From: Aspidiotus rigidus | Lineage: Eukaryota; Arthropoda; Insecta; Hemiptera; Diaspididae | Direction of reading: 5' to 3' | DNA: 64,000 bases | NCBI GenBank assembly: GCA_035079385.1 | Contig: JAVHKY010000038.1 | Span: forward strand, 930,001 to 994,000 | Shown: positions 22,561 through 34,729 of the stretch, piece after piece | Layout of the letters: each line of letters starts with the position of its first letter | Position numbering within the stretch: position 1 is the stretch's first letter | The notes under the pieces: generated by a model | Databases searched by the model: none | The model's input: only the letters and a program-made list of their open reading frames with translations | What the model was told of the DNA's origin: nothing | Translations under genes and position numbers: made by a program

Positions 22561-22724
22561 GTAGTATTGGGGGGAGGAAAGAGGAGACGACAATTGATAG
22601 ATTGAACTAGACGGAGTTACAATTGATTTAAGCGAGAAAAAGCTTAGGAATGTAAACTTATTGCGCACAAGCAAAGACAAATTTCCAAACGTCCACGTTC
22701 GAACTTCCTAACCCTATCAACAGT

Positions 22725-24130
22725 CTTGACCTGTGACTTGATAGAATTTCGAGTATCCCATTATTTATAGAGGGGGAACTTGAAAAACTTGGACCTATGA
22801 ACCTCGGTGAATTTGCAGGCCAGGCTATGAGCTCAATTCATCCTCTGGGAGTAGAACGTAGACTCAAACTAACGTAAAGGCTTGGCCTGGAGGAGGATTT
22901 TAGGCTAACTTCCAGTTCAGACTCTTTCAAGAATCCTTTTTAGTATAGATTTATCTTTGGTAACGAGGGGAGGAAGAATAAGAAAATTTATAAACTGGCC
23001 TTCGAAGAGGAGGCGATTCTACAACCGAAAAAGTGAGTAGAAGCCTAAAAAGGTAAACTCACCAAGGGTGTGCTTTACTAGTGAAAATATGCTCGCAAAA
23101 CATGGTACCGAAAATCACATTTTACTGCTCGAATTTTCAACGGATCTTTCTGAATAATTGAAATGTTTTCCAGAAAGGTTCAACCAGGAGCGCTATCGAA
23201 GCAGAATTTTAAAAATTTTTCTTATACTTTCGTTGAAATTGGTGAAAATTCGTCTATTTTCTGACAAGAGTGAAATTCTTCTGGAGCCAAAATTTAGGAT
23301 TCTGCTCCGATAGCGCCTTTCGTTGAACCTTTCTGTACATTTCCAACTAGATTGAAAAAATTCGTCGGAAAATGGAGCCTTGAGATGTGACCTTGCAAAA
23401 TCATTCCTCGTAGTTTGTTAGGAAAACTATCCACGCACGCCCGACAGGCGTCGCGTAGTGACCGCTGGCCTCCCGAACCTTGCAGGGTTTTTGGGGATGT
23501 TTATGCAACTTATCGTACACCGTTTCCGAGTTTCCGAACAAGTAAAGCACACCCTTAAGCAGGAGAACGTACAAACTCTAACATTAGTAAGGAACCCTCC
23601 TTCTGTTTTGGAATCCTCAGAAAACGTCCGTATCCGACTTGTGTGACGGGATCAATGATCTCGGGTCTTGATAAAGAGATTTTGAATACCGATTATTTAT
23701 ACAGGAGGAACTTCGAAAAACTGAAGTTATGAACCTCTGTAAGAAAGAGCCCAAAGGAAGAACCTTCGAGCTAACCTATAATTGTGGAGTCTTGCGCTAA
23801 ATTCAACGTCTAAGCACAAAGCTAGGCCCAGAGAAGGATTACAGACTAAGACTCTTCAAGTTAAGATTCTCTTTCTCACTACAACGTAGGTTTAAACTTG
23901 ATTCATTGATTGTTAAGAAAAAATACTAGTTGAAGAAAAGCGTGACGTCATCAATGTACTTGAATAGTTAGAAGGAGATAGAGGAGAGATGTGGAAAAAT
24001 TACAATCACTCGATAAGACACGGACGCCGTCCAATTTCGAGGTATGAACCTTTGAACAGGTGAGCTCATCAGAAGAGGTCAAGTTCTAAACCTTGAGCTA
24101 TGCTGAAAAAGGCTTTTTCAAGTTGAAATG
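22725..24130 (+). repeat. Dispersed repeat family A, copies 3 and 4
   Basis: Two further copies, about 22725-23060 and 23690-24130, share TTATTTATAGAGGGGGAACTT or a variant of it, ATGAACCTC, CTGTAAGAAAG, GGCCCAGAGAAGG and CTTGATTCATTGATTGTTAA. Between them (23060-23690) the DNA has words repeated inverted, such as AGCGCTATCGAAGCAGAAT near 23190 and GATTCTGCTCCGATAGCGC near 23300, a small foldback. Confidence 0.6.
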
Positions 24131-24159
24131 CACAACCAAATTTTATTCTTCCCATTAAG

Positions 24160-26300
24160 ATTCTAGCGTGACGTCATTTCCTTATCAAAAATCTCCGAAT
24201 AGACGTGATCGCACCGCCAAAATTGAGCAATCGATCAATCTCTCAACTCCAAGGAAAGCTAATTTGTCGAAACATCTCAACTCGAAAAGCCGACTTTCTG
24301 TAGCATTTGTTCGCAAAATAGGAAAATATTTCTTCTCGCGAGTTGAATTAAATGCTCTTACTTTTACCTATGTTTTTTTCCTATTTATGAGGCTTATCGC
24401 GTATGTTACCTCTACTTCTCTCATTTTCAGCGTATTATAAATTAGTTACCACGTTACAGCTGGCTTGTACGTACACTCTGGAAGAATATTAAAATCAATT
24501 TTATAATTTATTAGCGATTTGTATGCACGTATAGTAGTGGCCGTTCTATTGAATGTGGTACACACATACGTATCGTGAAGGCAACTTCTGTGGATGTACC
24601 CTCTTGTCCAGGAAATCTCGTTTCGGTAATTTGTTGTAGTCAAGAGGTGAGTTGGATCTGTGTATGTAGCCTCTATATATGAGCAGGATTAATCGAATGG
24701 GTGTGTCTGGTGTGGCTTCGTAAACAGTAGTCCATTATAAGAGAGACTTTAGACCGAGTTTACTACCGCGTACACCTCTTTACCGGAATATTCTGATAAT
24801 TCGGTGATAAGTAAAACGGTTCGCGCGTCCAAAGGTTTTTTTTTTCTCTCTCTCTCTCATTTAAATGTTTACTCGTCGTTAACGTATGGAAATAATGTGT
24901 GACCTGGTACTCGTACTTAAATATTAGCTCAGTAATATCTTGACAATGTAGCTAATAATATGTACGAGTCGCTGCCGCGCGATGGTCTATAGGAAAAGTA
25001 AACACGATTTTGAATTTTTTTTTTTCTTCAATATTCTATCGTCGGTTTACTTTCTTCTATTTACTATATAGCCCGTATATTCTTTCATCTTTTTTTTTTG
25101 TCTCCTGCCTACAATGTCTGATGATGAGAAAACGCGTGAGATTTTTACGAACCACTGTACTACCATCATGAATCAGGAGTTTCGTTTTAGAAACTTTTAT
25201 TCCTCATCGTTTTGTAATTTTACTTACTCGAAGTTTTTGAACAAAAAGAACTCATTTACATGATCATATAAAAAAGTCTCGGATGATTTATAAACATAAC
25301 AGCGTTCTAGTAGGCTTACTAGGAAATTATTAGGCGTCTGTATCTTGTCTTTCAATATGCACGGTATGGGTTTACAGAAAAATGAAGAGCCCGTGATTTG
25401 TTATGCAAAAGATCGGAACTTCTTTCTTTTTTCGTTCATTATCATTTTTTTTTTTCATCTTCTCGAAAGGACCTCCTGCGTACACAATTATCCTTTTCAC
25501 GAATATACGCTTGACAGCACGGCGGTCGAGTAGACTTCTTACACTACGTAGACGAATACCCACGAGTGCCGTACATATTTTATGCTGAGGGAGAGGGTAG
25601 AGGGGGTGATCGACGCGTATATGTCGCTGCACTAGTACTAATGAAATTAGATTCCCTAATTACCTTCGTGAAATCGGAAAAATCCGCGGAGAGCGAATTT
25701 ATATTACAGTACAGAGTGCACGCTGATGGAGCGTACATCAAGTCGATGTTGTTCAGCGAAGGTGTATCAACATGCATGATTTTCTATTCTGCCGGGTAAT
25801 CTGTATATACTCTTCGCTGGTTCTTGTTTAGTCTCTGAGGCAGGTTTTTGTTCTGTATGTGGCCGCTTCTGTTTCAGCATCACACGTATATTACTTATAC
25901 CATATCTTATAAGATTAATGAAATTCTTCGTTCGATTATCGAATACCGCTGTTCATTATTTTTTGATCGCATGTGTTGTTTTTACATCGCTTCTGTTCTC
26001 CTCTCCCTCATTTTTTTTTTCCTACAGCGAGAATAACTGTAGGAGAACATTTCTCTGGTAGGCTATACACGTTGAAGTTTATTCATCGTAGTCTTCTCGT
26101 CTTTTTCTTTTTTTTTTTTCTCTCTACTCTTCGGTCTCGGCGAATTAGATTCTAATTATGCTGGGAAAAGTTGTCGCCTCAGTTTGTGAAGGTTTTGCAA
26201 ATTGTTGGAACCTATACCGCGTTTCACATGTTGTATTTTATACACCTTTGACAGGTTGTTATCTGGAGAATACCAGAATCGCGAATAGCGAAAGAGAACC
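24160..26300. other. Cadherin intron, no gene seen
   Basis: Several short frames overlap on both strands, with poly-T and CT-rich tracts near 24840 and 25010. None has a recognisable domain. Confidence 0.5.
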
Positions 26301-26499
26301 CAATTCATGATGGTACATACAAAAATCTATTTTTCTGATAATATTATGGTAAATTTTCTCGAAATACAGTATTCTCAAAAATGCGTAGTACGAGTGGAAG
26401 AAAATGAGAGAGTTTTGGTGAATTATAGATTGTATGTCAAACGCGATGGGCGATTTCCAAGTATTTCAAACAAGTACTCGCGCCCTATGCCTCTTCCTT

Positions 26500-26720
26500 C
26501 TCTGCGTCTACCGAGTTTCACTACCATCCAAACCTTTTGTCAAGTTCCTTGGTCTGACCTTCGACACCAAAAGCTCGTGGACCCCACATCTCAAAATCTT
26601 GAGAACAAAATATCAGAAATCCTTGATATTCTCAAATACCTGTCAAAACTCCGCACCGGTCGTAACCGCAAACTCCTCCTTCAACTCGGTAAAGGTTTAA
26701 TCTGTTCTCAACTCGATCAG
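26500..26720 (+). pseudogene. LINE RT fragment, frameshifted
   Basis: The first part reads KFLGLTFDTKSSWTPHLKIL and RTKYQKS; after a frameshift near 26615 it continues LDILKYLSKLRTGRNRKLLL. This is the same C-terminal RT block as at 6240-6540 (FLGLTFD, W-x-x-H-(I/L)), so the two are copies of one non-LTR family. Nothing else of the element is seen. Confidence 0.72.
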
Positions 26721-26819
26721 AGACCTCCAATTTATACCAGTTTTCTGAGTTTGTAACCCACACTGAGTGTATACTCAAAGTGGAAACTTGAATTGCTTGC
26801 CATTTTTTTGCCCTATATT

Positions 26820-27420
26820 AACAAGGAACCTGTTCTATGGTTTTTCTTTTAAAAAATTTACTATCCGGCCAAAATGGACTTAGAAAAATTTTGCTTCTTT
26901 ATTCAATTAATTGATTTATTTATTCATTCATTTAATTTATTAATTTATTCGAAAATTTGGTCCGGCCAAAATGGACATAAAAATTTTTGCTTCTCTTTAT
27001 TTATTATATTTTATTTAATTATTCAACTACTTATTTTTCATTCAATCAATTAAATTCATTTGTTTATTTATTTATGTAAATCAGAAGATAGAGGCATCAT
27101 ACCGTATGTACTGAGGTATGTGGTAGACATAATACAGATTGCTACGCATGTCAATATTTCAGTTACATTTATTCATTTAGTTTCTTTCTTGCTTTATATG
27201 ATGGGAAGGCAAGTCCCCTATCATATATATAATATATCTCAGAGGTCAAAATTTTATCAAGGTACATGTTCTATTGTGAGTTTTTTTAAAAATTAGCCAC
27301 CCGTTCTTTGGTTTTTTTTTGAAAAACTTGCCGTCCAAAGTCCGGCCAAAATGGACTTAGAAAAATATTGCTTCTTTTTTTGAGCTAAATATATAATAGA
27401 AGGGGAATGGTGGGAGGGGG
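26820..27420. repeat. Dispersed repeat with GGAACCTGTT and GGCCAAAATGGAC words
   Basis: GTCCGGCCAAAATGGACTTAG and close variants occur three times (about 26870, 26960, 27345). They are mixed with GGAACCTGTTCTATGG and ATATGATAGGAGG words also found at 31600-33200. No coding signal. Confidence 0.55.
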
Positions 27421-27427
27421 ACTTGGA

Positions 27428-27499
27428 TTTATTTATTTATTTATTTATTTATTTGTTTGATTAATTAATTAATCAATTTTATTTATTCATTTATTCTAT

Positions 27500-27534
<35 letters not shown>

Positions 27535-27838
27535 TTCAGTTTCTTTCTTTCTTTCTTTCTTTCTTTATATGATAGGAAGGCGAGTCCCTTATTAAGTATT
27601 ATCTTGGAGGTTGAAATTTTAACAGGGAACTTGTTCTATAGAAAGTCTTTTGAAAAATTTGCCGTCCGCTGTCCATGAATTTGGAAAAAGTTTGCTTCTT
27701 GTCTTGAGCCATATATGATAGGCAGGGAATGATAGGAGGGGGACTTGGATTCATTCATTTATTTATTTATTCTATTTTTTCATTCATTTATTTTATTTCT
27801 TTAATTTATTTTTTCATTCAATCATTATATCTGTCTAT

Positions 27839-27877
<39 letters not shown>

Positions 27878-27881
27878 TCAT

Positions 27882-27956
<75 letters not shown>

Positions 27957-27960
27957 TTTG
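27428..27960. repeat. (TTTA)n microsatellite arrays
   Basis: Long tracts of TTTA/ATTT at about 27428-27535 and 27835-27960, with TTTC runs at 27545-27565, produce open frames of Phe, Ile, Tyr and Leu that are not genes. The two arrays flank a repeated GATAGGAAGGCGAGTCCC-type block. Confidence 0.9.
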
Positions 27961-27999
27961 TTCATTTATTTAGTTCTTTTCTTTTTTTCTTTCTTTCCT

Positions 28000-29030
28000 T
28001 CTTTATATGATACAAAAAAAAGTCTCTTGTTATAAATATTAAGGAAGGGACTTGAAAAAATATGATAGATTTCGGAAAATTGTCTTCTCAATTCAGTTCC
28101 ACACTATCCTAGAGGTCAAATTGATTGTGCATTTTTTTTTTTAATAGTGGTTTCCCCAATAGGCCTATAAACCTCATGACTAAAACAAATTTGATCCATA
28201 GAACAGGTTCCCTGTTTTATATTCTTCCCACTTCAGATGTCAATTACCTCTCTCCTCGTTTTAAAAAAATCAATGTGGTGGATTCAAACATAATTTGTGG
28301 AATATGTCAAGAAACATGGGATTTATTTTTTTATATTTAGGTTTTCTGAAGGTTGATTGGCCAGTGGCTGTACTGTAATAAGTTATTTATACATTTGAAA
28401 ACAAAAAATTTCTCATCTTATCCGTCAAAAATTTACCATCTTTTCAACTTTCTTGCCCTCATGCACAATTTCTTACAGTTTTCTTGCTCTTCTTGCTTTT
28501 CTTGCCCTCTAGACACCCTCCGACAGCTCGAAATCATTCTAAACTTGAGAAGTCAAGCCTAGCTTATACATTTATAAACCAACTTGGGAAGTTTACATTG
28601 CTTGAAATTTTTCCATTTTCTCACATTTACCGAGATTCAGACCTCAAATTTTTTTCACCTCTCTCTTTTCTAGGCTTTTATAGCTCGAACTTTCTTCGAG
28701 TCCTTTCTATAATAGAGGATCGAAGATGGAAATTTCGAAATAGGGTCAAGATCATTGATGACGTCACACAAGTCGAACGCGGACTTTCTCCGATGATTGC
28801 CGCTTTCCCAACCGAACAAAAGGTGCGCTCCCTGCGAAAAGTTTGTCCTTACTCCTCCTTAATAAGGACATTTTTGAGCTTTTACTCGCTTCTATCAATT
28901 GCAGCACCGTCTCTTCTTCAAGGACTGGTTTATTTATCAATTGTTTTCTCCTTTTACTTTTCACAATACTCGTATTATTGATATACTGTGTATACTAGAA
29001 GGGGTTCATCGGCGTCATGATGAATTAAAC
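28000..29030. other. Intron DNA with degenerate repeats
   Basis: Contains CAGGTTCCCTGTTTTAT near 28205 and a GATGACGTCACACAAG word near 28755, both elements of the dispersed families. A 165-codon plus frame at 28484-28981 has no recognisable domain and is probably chance in T-rich DNA. Confidence 0.45.
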
Positions 29031-29530
29031 TCCGTCCATGTCTTCTCGAAATCTGTCCTCTATAAAAAAAAATGAGCGGCTATTGCACCTTCTGTGATGG
29101 CAGCGTAGAACCCACCATCTCCTCATAAATTATTTCTCTGTATTGAAATTTTTGAAAGTCCTCTCTAAAAGTTCCTTTCCTCTAATTTTTCTTGAAATCA
29201 CGCTTCGATTTCTGTGAGCCCGTCCTTTATGAAGATTTAAAACTAAAATCATCACCTCGTGACGTCACACTCTCCTGCTTGTATTTCTCTCGTCTCGAAG
29301 GATTTTAAGTGATGTATGAAGTTGATAATGTTTTCGTGATTTTTTCAAGTTAGGAGAGTCTCAACCTAAAATTGTCCTCTGGGTGTAGCTTACAAATATG
29401 TTATTCACGGCTCAGCTCTTATGCCCGGAGGTTGAATTCAGCTCAAGACTTCAAAGTTATAGCCTAGCTTGAAGGTTCAGAGCTGAACCTTCCCCTGGGC
29501 TCAAAATTTCCTCAAGTTTCATCTCTGTTC
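29030..29530 (-). repeat. Dispersed repeat family A, inverted copy
   Basis: The reverse complement carries ACATGGACGGAGTTTAATTC, GGTGCAATAGCC, GCATAAGAGCTGAGCC and CTTCAAGCTAGGC in the same order as the plus-strand copies near 3000 and 22000. Confidence 0.6.
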
Positions 29531-30135
29531 TCAGCTCCCAAGTCCCTTTCAATTGACTATCCAACGTCATCATCTTTCAACATCAAGGATTCAGGAATCA
29601 CTCCATCAACAAGCAACCAGTTATAGAATTTCTTCCACATTCGTACGACCCATAATTTAATCGCGAGAGTGTTTCCAATTTCTTACGTACCAAACGAGCA
29701 AAATACTCGTATGAATGAGTTCTGATCGAGAGGAAAATCTAACGTCTAATTATTTAAATTTATCGTTTTGAAACGAAAGCGATGAAGGCTTCTAATTCAT
29801 GAGAAAAGCTCCCTTCAACAGGCGGCCAGCAGATACCACTTATATACGCGACGGAAAACGCATTCCTAACTCCATTTTTATTATATATAGCACTCGTACG
29901 CGGAGAAGGGGGCGGTAATTGCTAATTTAACGTACAGTACCTATCATTCCATCTGTAACAATCGCTCTACTATGCGAGCATAAATCAAGCCCGAGTGTAA
30001 TTTCGCGTTCTTCGGAGAGGCTTATTTCCGCACATCTTAAACGCGTACCCGCGAAAATGGATAGGAACTAGGCTACGTATGTACCGCGATGCATATAAGC
30101 TATAAATTAAAAAGAATGGACATAATGAAACTTAC

Positions 30136-30329
30136 TTGGACGCTGGCTGATAATCTCGGCTGCGGAAAAGTCGCCTTGTCTTTGGCAATCACCAGCAGGT
30201 TGTAAAAAGAATGCGTTTCTCTGTCCAACAATCGATTGCTGAAAATGGTACCGTTTCCCGGGTCGATTTTAAAATCTTTCGCTTTGTTGTCCTCGTACAG
30301 CAGTTCGTACTCGATATGCCCGTTTTCAC
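30136..30329 (-). CDS. Cadherin exon 4 (middle of EC repeat)
   Basis: The exon is 194 bp. It is short and easy to miss because the window shows no long open frame here. It enters in phase 1 and leaves in phase 0. The acceptor is CTTTCTCGCAG before GTGAAAACG; the donor is GTAAGTTT after GTCCAA. The translation is typical cadherin: ENGHIEYELLYED, FKIDPGNGTIFSNRLLDRET, YNLLVIAKDKATFPQP, RLSASVQ. It joins the next exon as SASVQVTITIKDVNDM, which fits a complete EC repeat of normal length. The isolated exon lies between a 12.0-kb and a 15.3-kb intron. Confidence 0.85.
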
Positions 30330-31600
30330 CTGCGAGAAAGAAATTAAATCGAATTTTTTAGTACGGAGTAACACACTCATCAATTGATCATCGCAGGCAC
30401 TAAAACGTCACGACAATGTAGTGAAAAAATGTCGATTATCCACTGCATAATGCGTGACCCCGCGAACGTAAAATTAACGAAATGACAGCGGGACACTTTT
30501 ACAACTCGAGTAAGTGTTAAAAATGTTACCTATTTCGAAGAAAACGTGGTCGTAAATTTTTTTCTCCGGTACTTGAGCAAGGGCGAGTTATAGTCAACAG
30601 AGAGGTTTTTGTTCAAGGAAATAATCGAACAGGGAAAAAAAGTAATCTTCTTACGTGGGGTGTGTATTTGAAAATTTTTTTCGAGAGAAATCAAGCGGGT
30701 GATGTTTCTTTCATTTTATAGACGGTATATACTCGTATACACTTCCCAGTAACATACTTTTCAACACCATACTACTAATATTTAATGTTCATCTCTTTTC
30801 GCTGACAATAAGGTAATTACTGTCTCGCTGCAGTCATAATGTATGGGCGCGTAATTTCAAAACTGAATACACGTATACATATTTTAAATACATATGGGCT
30901 GCTTCATTAATGGCGGCGGTCGGACGTGTCATAAAGGTGGTCCGTTCGTCTCAACAAAGTATAATATTTTTACGAATTAGTTAAAATTATACCAGCGTTC
31001 TCCAGAGTTTGACGACAAAGTGGCATAATTATCTAAAAATATTAGTACTTTGCAAACAGAAATGAGTTCCCAAATTTTGAAAGTGTGCCTGTTTCTATAA
31101 TTTGAGATAGGTAGGTACCAATAATACGTACACCTTTAGTACAGTCGGTAAAGTTATCTTATTTTAGGTGCAAGCTCTAGATTTGACGGAAATGTCTCAG
31201 GTTTGGTTTCGAAAGACGAGACCCCTCACTGCATGGCTCGCAAAACTGTGGCACGTTCTTACCCGCTAAATTATGAGAAATTTGCAAATTCGTCCAAAAT
31301 TAAAATTACACACCGTTTCTCTAATTTTGTGCAAATTTCTCATAATTCACTTATAATCAGCGGTAAACTTGAAGACCCAATTCAAAGAACAAAGAACAAC
31401 TTTCTTCGCAAAAAATGCTCCTCGTGAAATTTCCTACTGTTAGCCTAAATCTAACCGTTAGCCTAGAAAGTTTATTTAAGTAGTCGAATATTACGCTTTT
31501 CGCGAATTTTTTGGAGTTATAATTGCCTGACCACATAAAAAACGCGCTCAACATTCATTCTTCTTGCAGGATAACCCATGTTAACATACTTTTTTTAAAC
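30330..31600. other. Cadherin intron, no gene seen
   Basis: No open frame with a domain; a short inverted word pair near 31270 and 31330 (ATGAGAAATTTGCA and GCAAATTTCTCAT) can form a small hairpin. Confidence 0.5.
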
Positions 31601-31602
31601 AG

Positions 31603-31991
31603 GGAACCTGTTTTATGGGGGACTTTTTGAGAAATTTGCCGTGCGCCGTCCGGCAAAAAACTTGGAAAAATTTCGACTCTCGAGCTATATATGATTGGAG
31701 GGGGACTTAGACAAATTTCGACTCTAGAACTATATATGATAAGAGGGGAGACTTGGAAAAATTTCGACTCTCATGCTACGTATATATGATAGGAGGGGGA
31801 CATGGAAAAATTTCGACTCTCAAGCTATATATGATAGGAGGGGGACTTAGAAAAATTTCGACCCTCAAGCTATATTATACTAGGCTTGTAGTATAGGTCT
31901 AGGCCTTCTTTATACCGACTTTATCTAGGTCTAGGCTTCCTTGAATTTTCAATACCAAATCCCATTTGACTCATAAAACAGGTTCCCTGCG
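31603..31991. repeat. Block with CAGGGAACCTGTTTTAT ends and a tandem array
   Basis: CAGGGAACCTGTTTTAT at the left and ATAAAACAGGTTCCCTG at the right are exact inverse copies. Between them are about five tandem units of 45 to 49 bp, each with AAAATTTCGACTCTC, GCTATATATGAT and AGGAGGGGGA. I could not find a target duplication, so the ends may belong to a larger mosaic. Confidence 0.65.
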
Positions 31992-32099
31992 TTCCTCGTT
32001 CAACTTCGTTAAGGAAGCCGTCGTTTTTTCCTTCGCGTGGAACCCCCTCTCTCCTTTGTCCAGGGGGATTTACAGAAAACGAGTACGAGCGCGAGCGGA

Positions 32100-33215
32100 T
32101 TCAAATTTTGACGTCATTATTTTCGGGACGTGGAAAAACTTCAGCCCCTAAGTCTTATATGATAGGGGGGGGGGGCAGGACTTGAAAAAATTTCAGCCCC
32201 CAAGCTCTATATGGTGGGAACTTGGAAGAATTTTGATTCTCGAGCTATACATGATAGAGGGAGGACTTAGAAAAGTTTCGACTCTCAGGCTGTATATATG
32301 ATAGAAAAGGCACTTGGAAACATTTCCATTGTTGAGCCATATATGACATGAGGGGGACTTGAACTTCAGGCTCTAAGCTTTATATGATAGGCGGGGGACT
32401 TGAAAAAATTCTCGGGAAAAATTTCATCTCTGGAGCTATAGACGATAGGAAGAAGACTTGGAATAATTTCGACTCTCGAGCTGTATATGATGGGGAGGGG
32501 GGGGGGTACTTTCAGGAAATTTTCCATGACGTCACGGAGAGGGGGAAGGGGGCTACTTGGAAAAATTTCGACGCTTGAGCTATTTATGATAAGAGAGGGA
32601 CGCGAAAAACGAATACTCCGAAGGGCTCCTCCCCCTTGAGTTTGATTACTTTATGCGGGACGTCAATTCAAAGTGTATGAAGTTTGAGGTGAACTTGAAG
32701 GAGAAGAAGATCGTTAAATTCCGGTTTTATTCCGATTGTAAGATTACGACTAAGAGACTAGAAAATTATATGAGGGGGAAGTGGATGGATAAGAATAGAG
32801 TTGCGAAGATGGTATGGTAAATTTAATATTACGACTAGATTAAACCTTATGGTCCAATCAAGACTCTCCGGTATGCTCCTCCCCCTTGAGTTTGATTACT
32901 TTATGCGGGACGTCAATTTAAAGTGTCGGAAGTTTGAGGTGAACTTGAAGGAGAAGAAAACCCTTCGGAGTATTCGTTTTTCGCGTTCATTATGAATAGC
33001 CGTAACCTTGAGGAACGTATTCGCGTTTAATAAGAGAGTGACTTAGAACAATTTCGACCTGTAAGCTATATATGATAGGAGGGGGGCTTGGAGACTCTCG
33101 AGCTATATATCACAGGAGAGGGATTTGGAATAATTTTGACTCTCGAGCTTCGTACGATAGGAGGGGGACTTGGAAAAATGTTGACTCTCGAGCTATATGC
33201 GATAGGATTTTCAAT
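32100..33215. repeat. Tandem GATAGGAGGGGGA-type units with a small duplicated coding-like block
   Basis: The same 45 to 60-bp unit recurs around 32140-32590 and 33020-33200 with much drift. Between, 32600-32700 and 32870-32970 are direct copies that both read LEFDYFMRDVN, KFEVNLKEKK on the plus strand. This is followed at about 32984 by the block shared with 17648. It may be a decayed retroelement N-terminus; I do not recognise it firmly. Confidence 0.55.
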
Positions 33216-34030
33216 ATTTTCTGCTTTTTGAAAGACCTTCCGCAAAGGAATACCGGTCTTGTAATTCATTCCAACTTCTTTTTTCTTTTGACAAGTGTAT
33301 CATGTGTTCGGGCTGAGGGTCAGTCTGAAATCTGCTGATGAGACGCTTCATGACGTCATCAATTTCTCACTGTGCTGTCGGGTTACCTTCTTTCCTTTTG
33401 TTGCCCGGAGGACTCGCCCGCCTCTAGATAGCCTTTGGTTGCTGCAATCTTTTTACTACCTCAATTTCTCTCCTTCTCATTTCATTGTCCTAGAAAGGAG
33501 GGCGGTACACGCTTGCGCACAAGAAATTTAGAAACAACACGTTTGCGCACAAACGAAGACGGTATGATTGCGCAAATTCTGGAACATTAATTTCCCTTCT
33601 CACTTGTATCAGGCTTAGGACTGAGCAGGGTATAGTCATGGGGAGACTCGAGTCATCCGTTTCGCTGAGCAAGGTACAAAGGTGGCCAAAAGTTTCGAAC
33701 CCAACATCAAAGATGGCGCTAGTTTCAACTCTACAAAAACTTGAGAGCGAGAGTCGGTCGAAATTCGAGTTGAGTACGGTCTCTAGAACCTAAGATTGAG
33801 ACAATGTTAGAATTCAAAATGATCGATTTCCGCCCAGAACAAAATTCAAACCCCAAGAACAAGTCAACCGAAATAAAAAGAAGGGCTCGATTCAGAACTT
33901 GCAGTCAAAAACAGCCGAAATTGGAGCTTGACAGATTCTAAAAAAAGGAAGTTGAAGCGGGGTCAAGTCATGTAGAGGCTAGAGTCAGCCTTTCTGATCG
34001 TCTCTTTCCCTTTTACTGAATTTGCGCAAA
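33215..34030. other. No gene recognised
   Basis: Contains one TGACGTCATCAA word near 33352 and otherwise no clear structure. Confidence 0.4.
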
Positions 34031-34717
34031 CTTGTTACGGCCGGGAAGGAAGCAGTAGTTCTGAATCGCCGTAACTTGTGCCTGCGAGGAGGTAGAAGTC
34101 TCTTGGGGTGATGGTGTCGGTGAGCGTTGGCTTCCTGCAGATTTTCTTTTCTACCCTGTTGTTCTTAGGTGCGAATAGTTGATGGTCTCATTGCCTTGTT
34201 CTACTGCGAATTTGGGATATTCGTTTTCAGAAGGAATTGGTCCACCTGTCTAGTAGTGCCCGACCACGCAATAGGGAATATCATCTACGTATCTAGTTCA
34301 GTATTTGATCCAGTTTCTGAGGTTGCTACCTTTATTTCTTGTTTTCCATGTCATTCATTGATATCTCCGCCAGTATCGGTGACAGCGATCATTAATCCTT
34401 TTAACTATGGGAATTTTATCCGTGGATGTCAGTTGGCTCTCACATTCGCTTTATTCTACGGTTCACCTGGTGTTGTCGTGTTTTGTATTGTAGAATAAAG
34501 TGGATGTAAGAGCCAACTTGTTTTCTTTTAGTAATCCTTTTTCCTGGCTGTAGAACTTGTTACTGAATCGGCAGTAGTTCTGGTCCAGAACACTGCCACC
34601 ATCGTTGCGTATTTCAGCATGGTATCCATTGTTTCGCAGTAAGGTGAGAAGTTCCTCCTTCAGCTCGGAATTGATGTAACTGTTCACATTGAAATCCCGA
34701 CCTAATACTGACGCCAA
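34030..34717 (-). pseudogene. Penelope-like RT fragment
   Basis: On the minus strand the 5' part reads ELKEELLTLLRNNG and NYCRFSNKFYSQEKGL, the block before the catalytic region. Further on comes RYVDDIPYCVVGH with the catalytic Asp pair. After frameshifts it ends KICRKPTLTDTITPRDF. The order matches a Penelope-like RT, and the PRDF ending matches 13690-13860. Several stops and shifts make it non-functional. Confidence 0.65.
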
Positions 34718-34729
34718 TAATGAAAATTG

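Noticed and set aside
27729..28010. 93-codon open frame of Phe, Ile, Tyr and Leu
   Set aside because: It is a translation of the TTTA microsatellite.
28484..28981. 165-codon plus-strand frame
   Set aside because: No domain, low-complexity T-rich DNA, and it overlaps dispersed repeat words.
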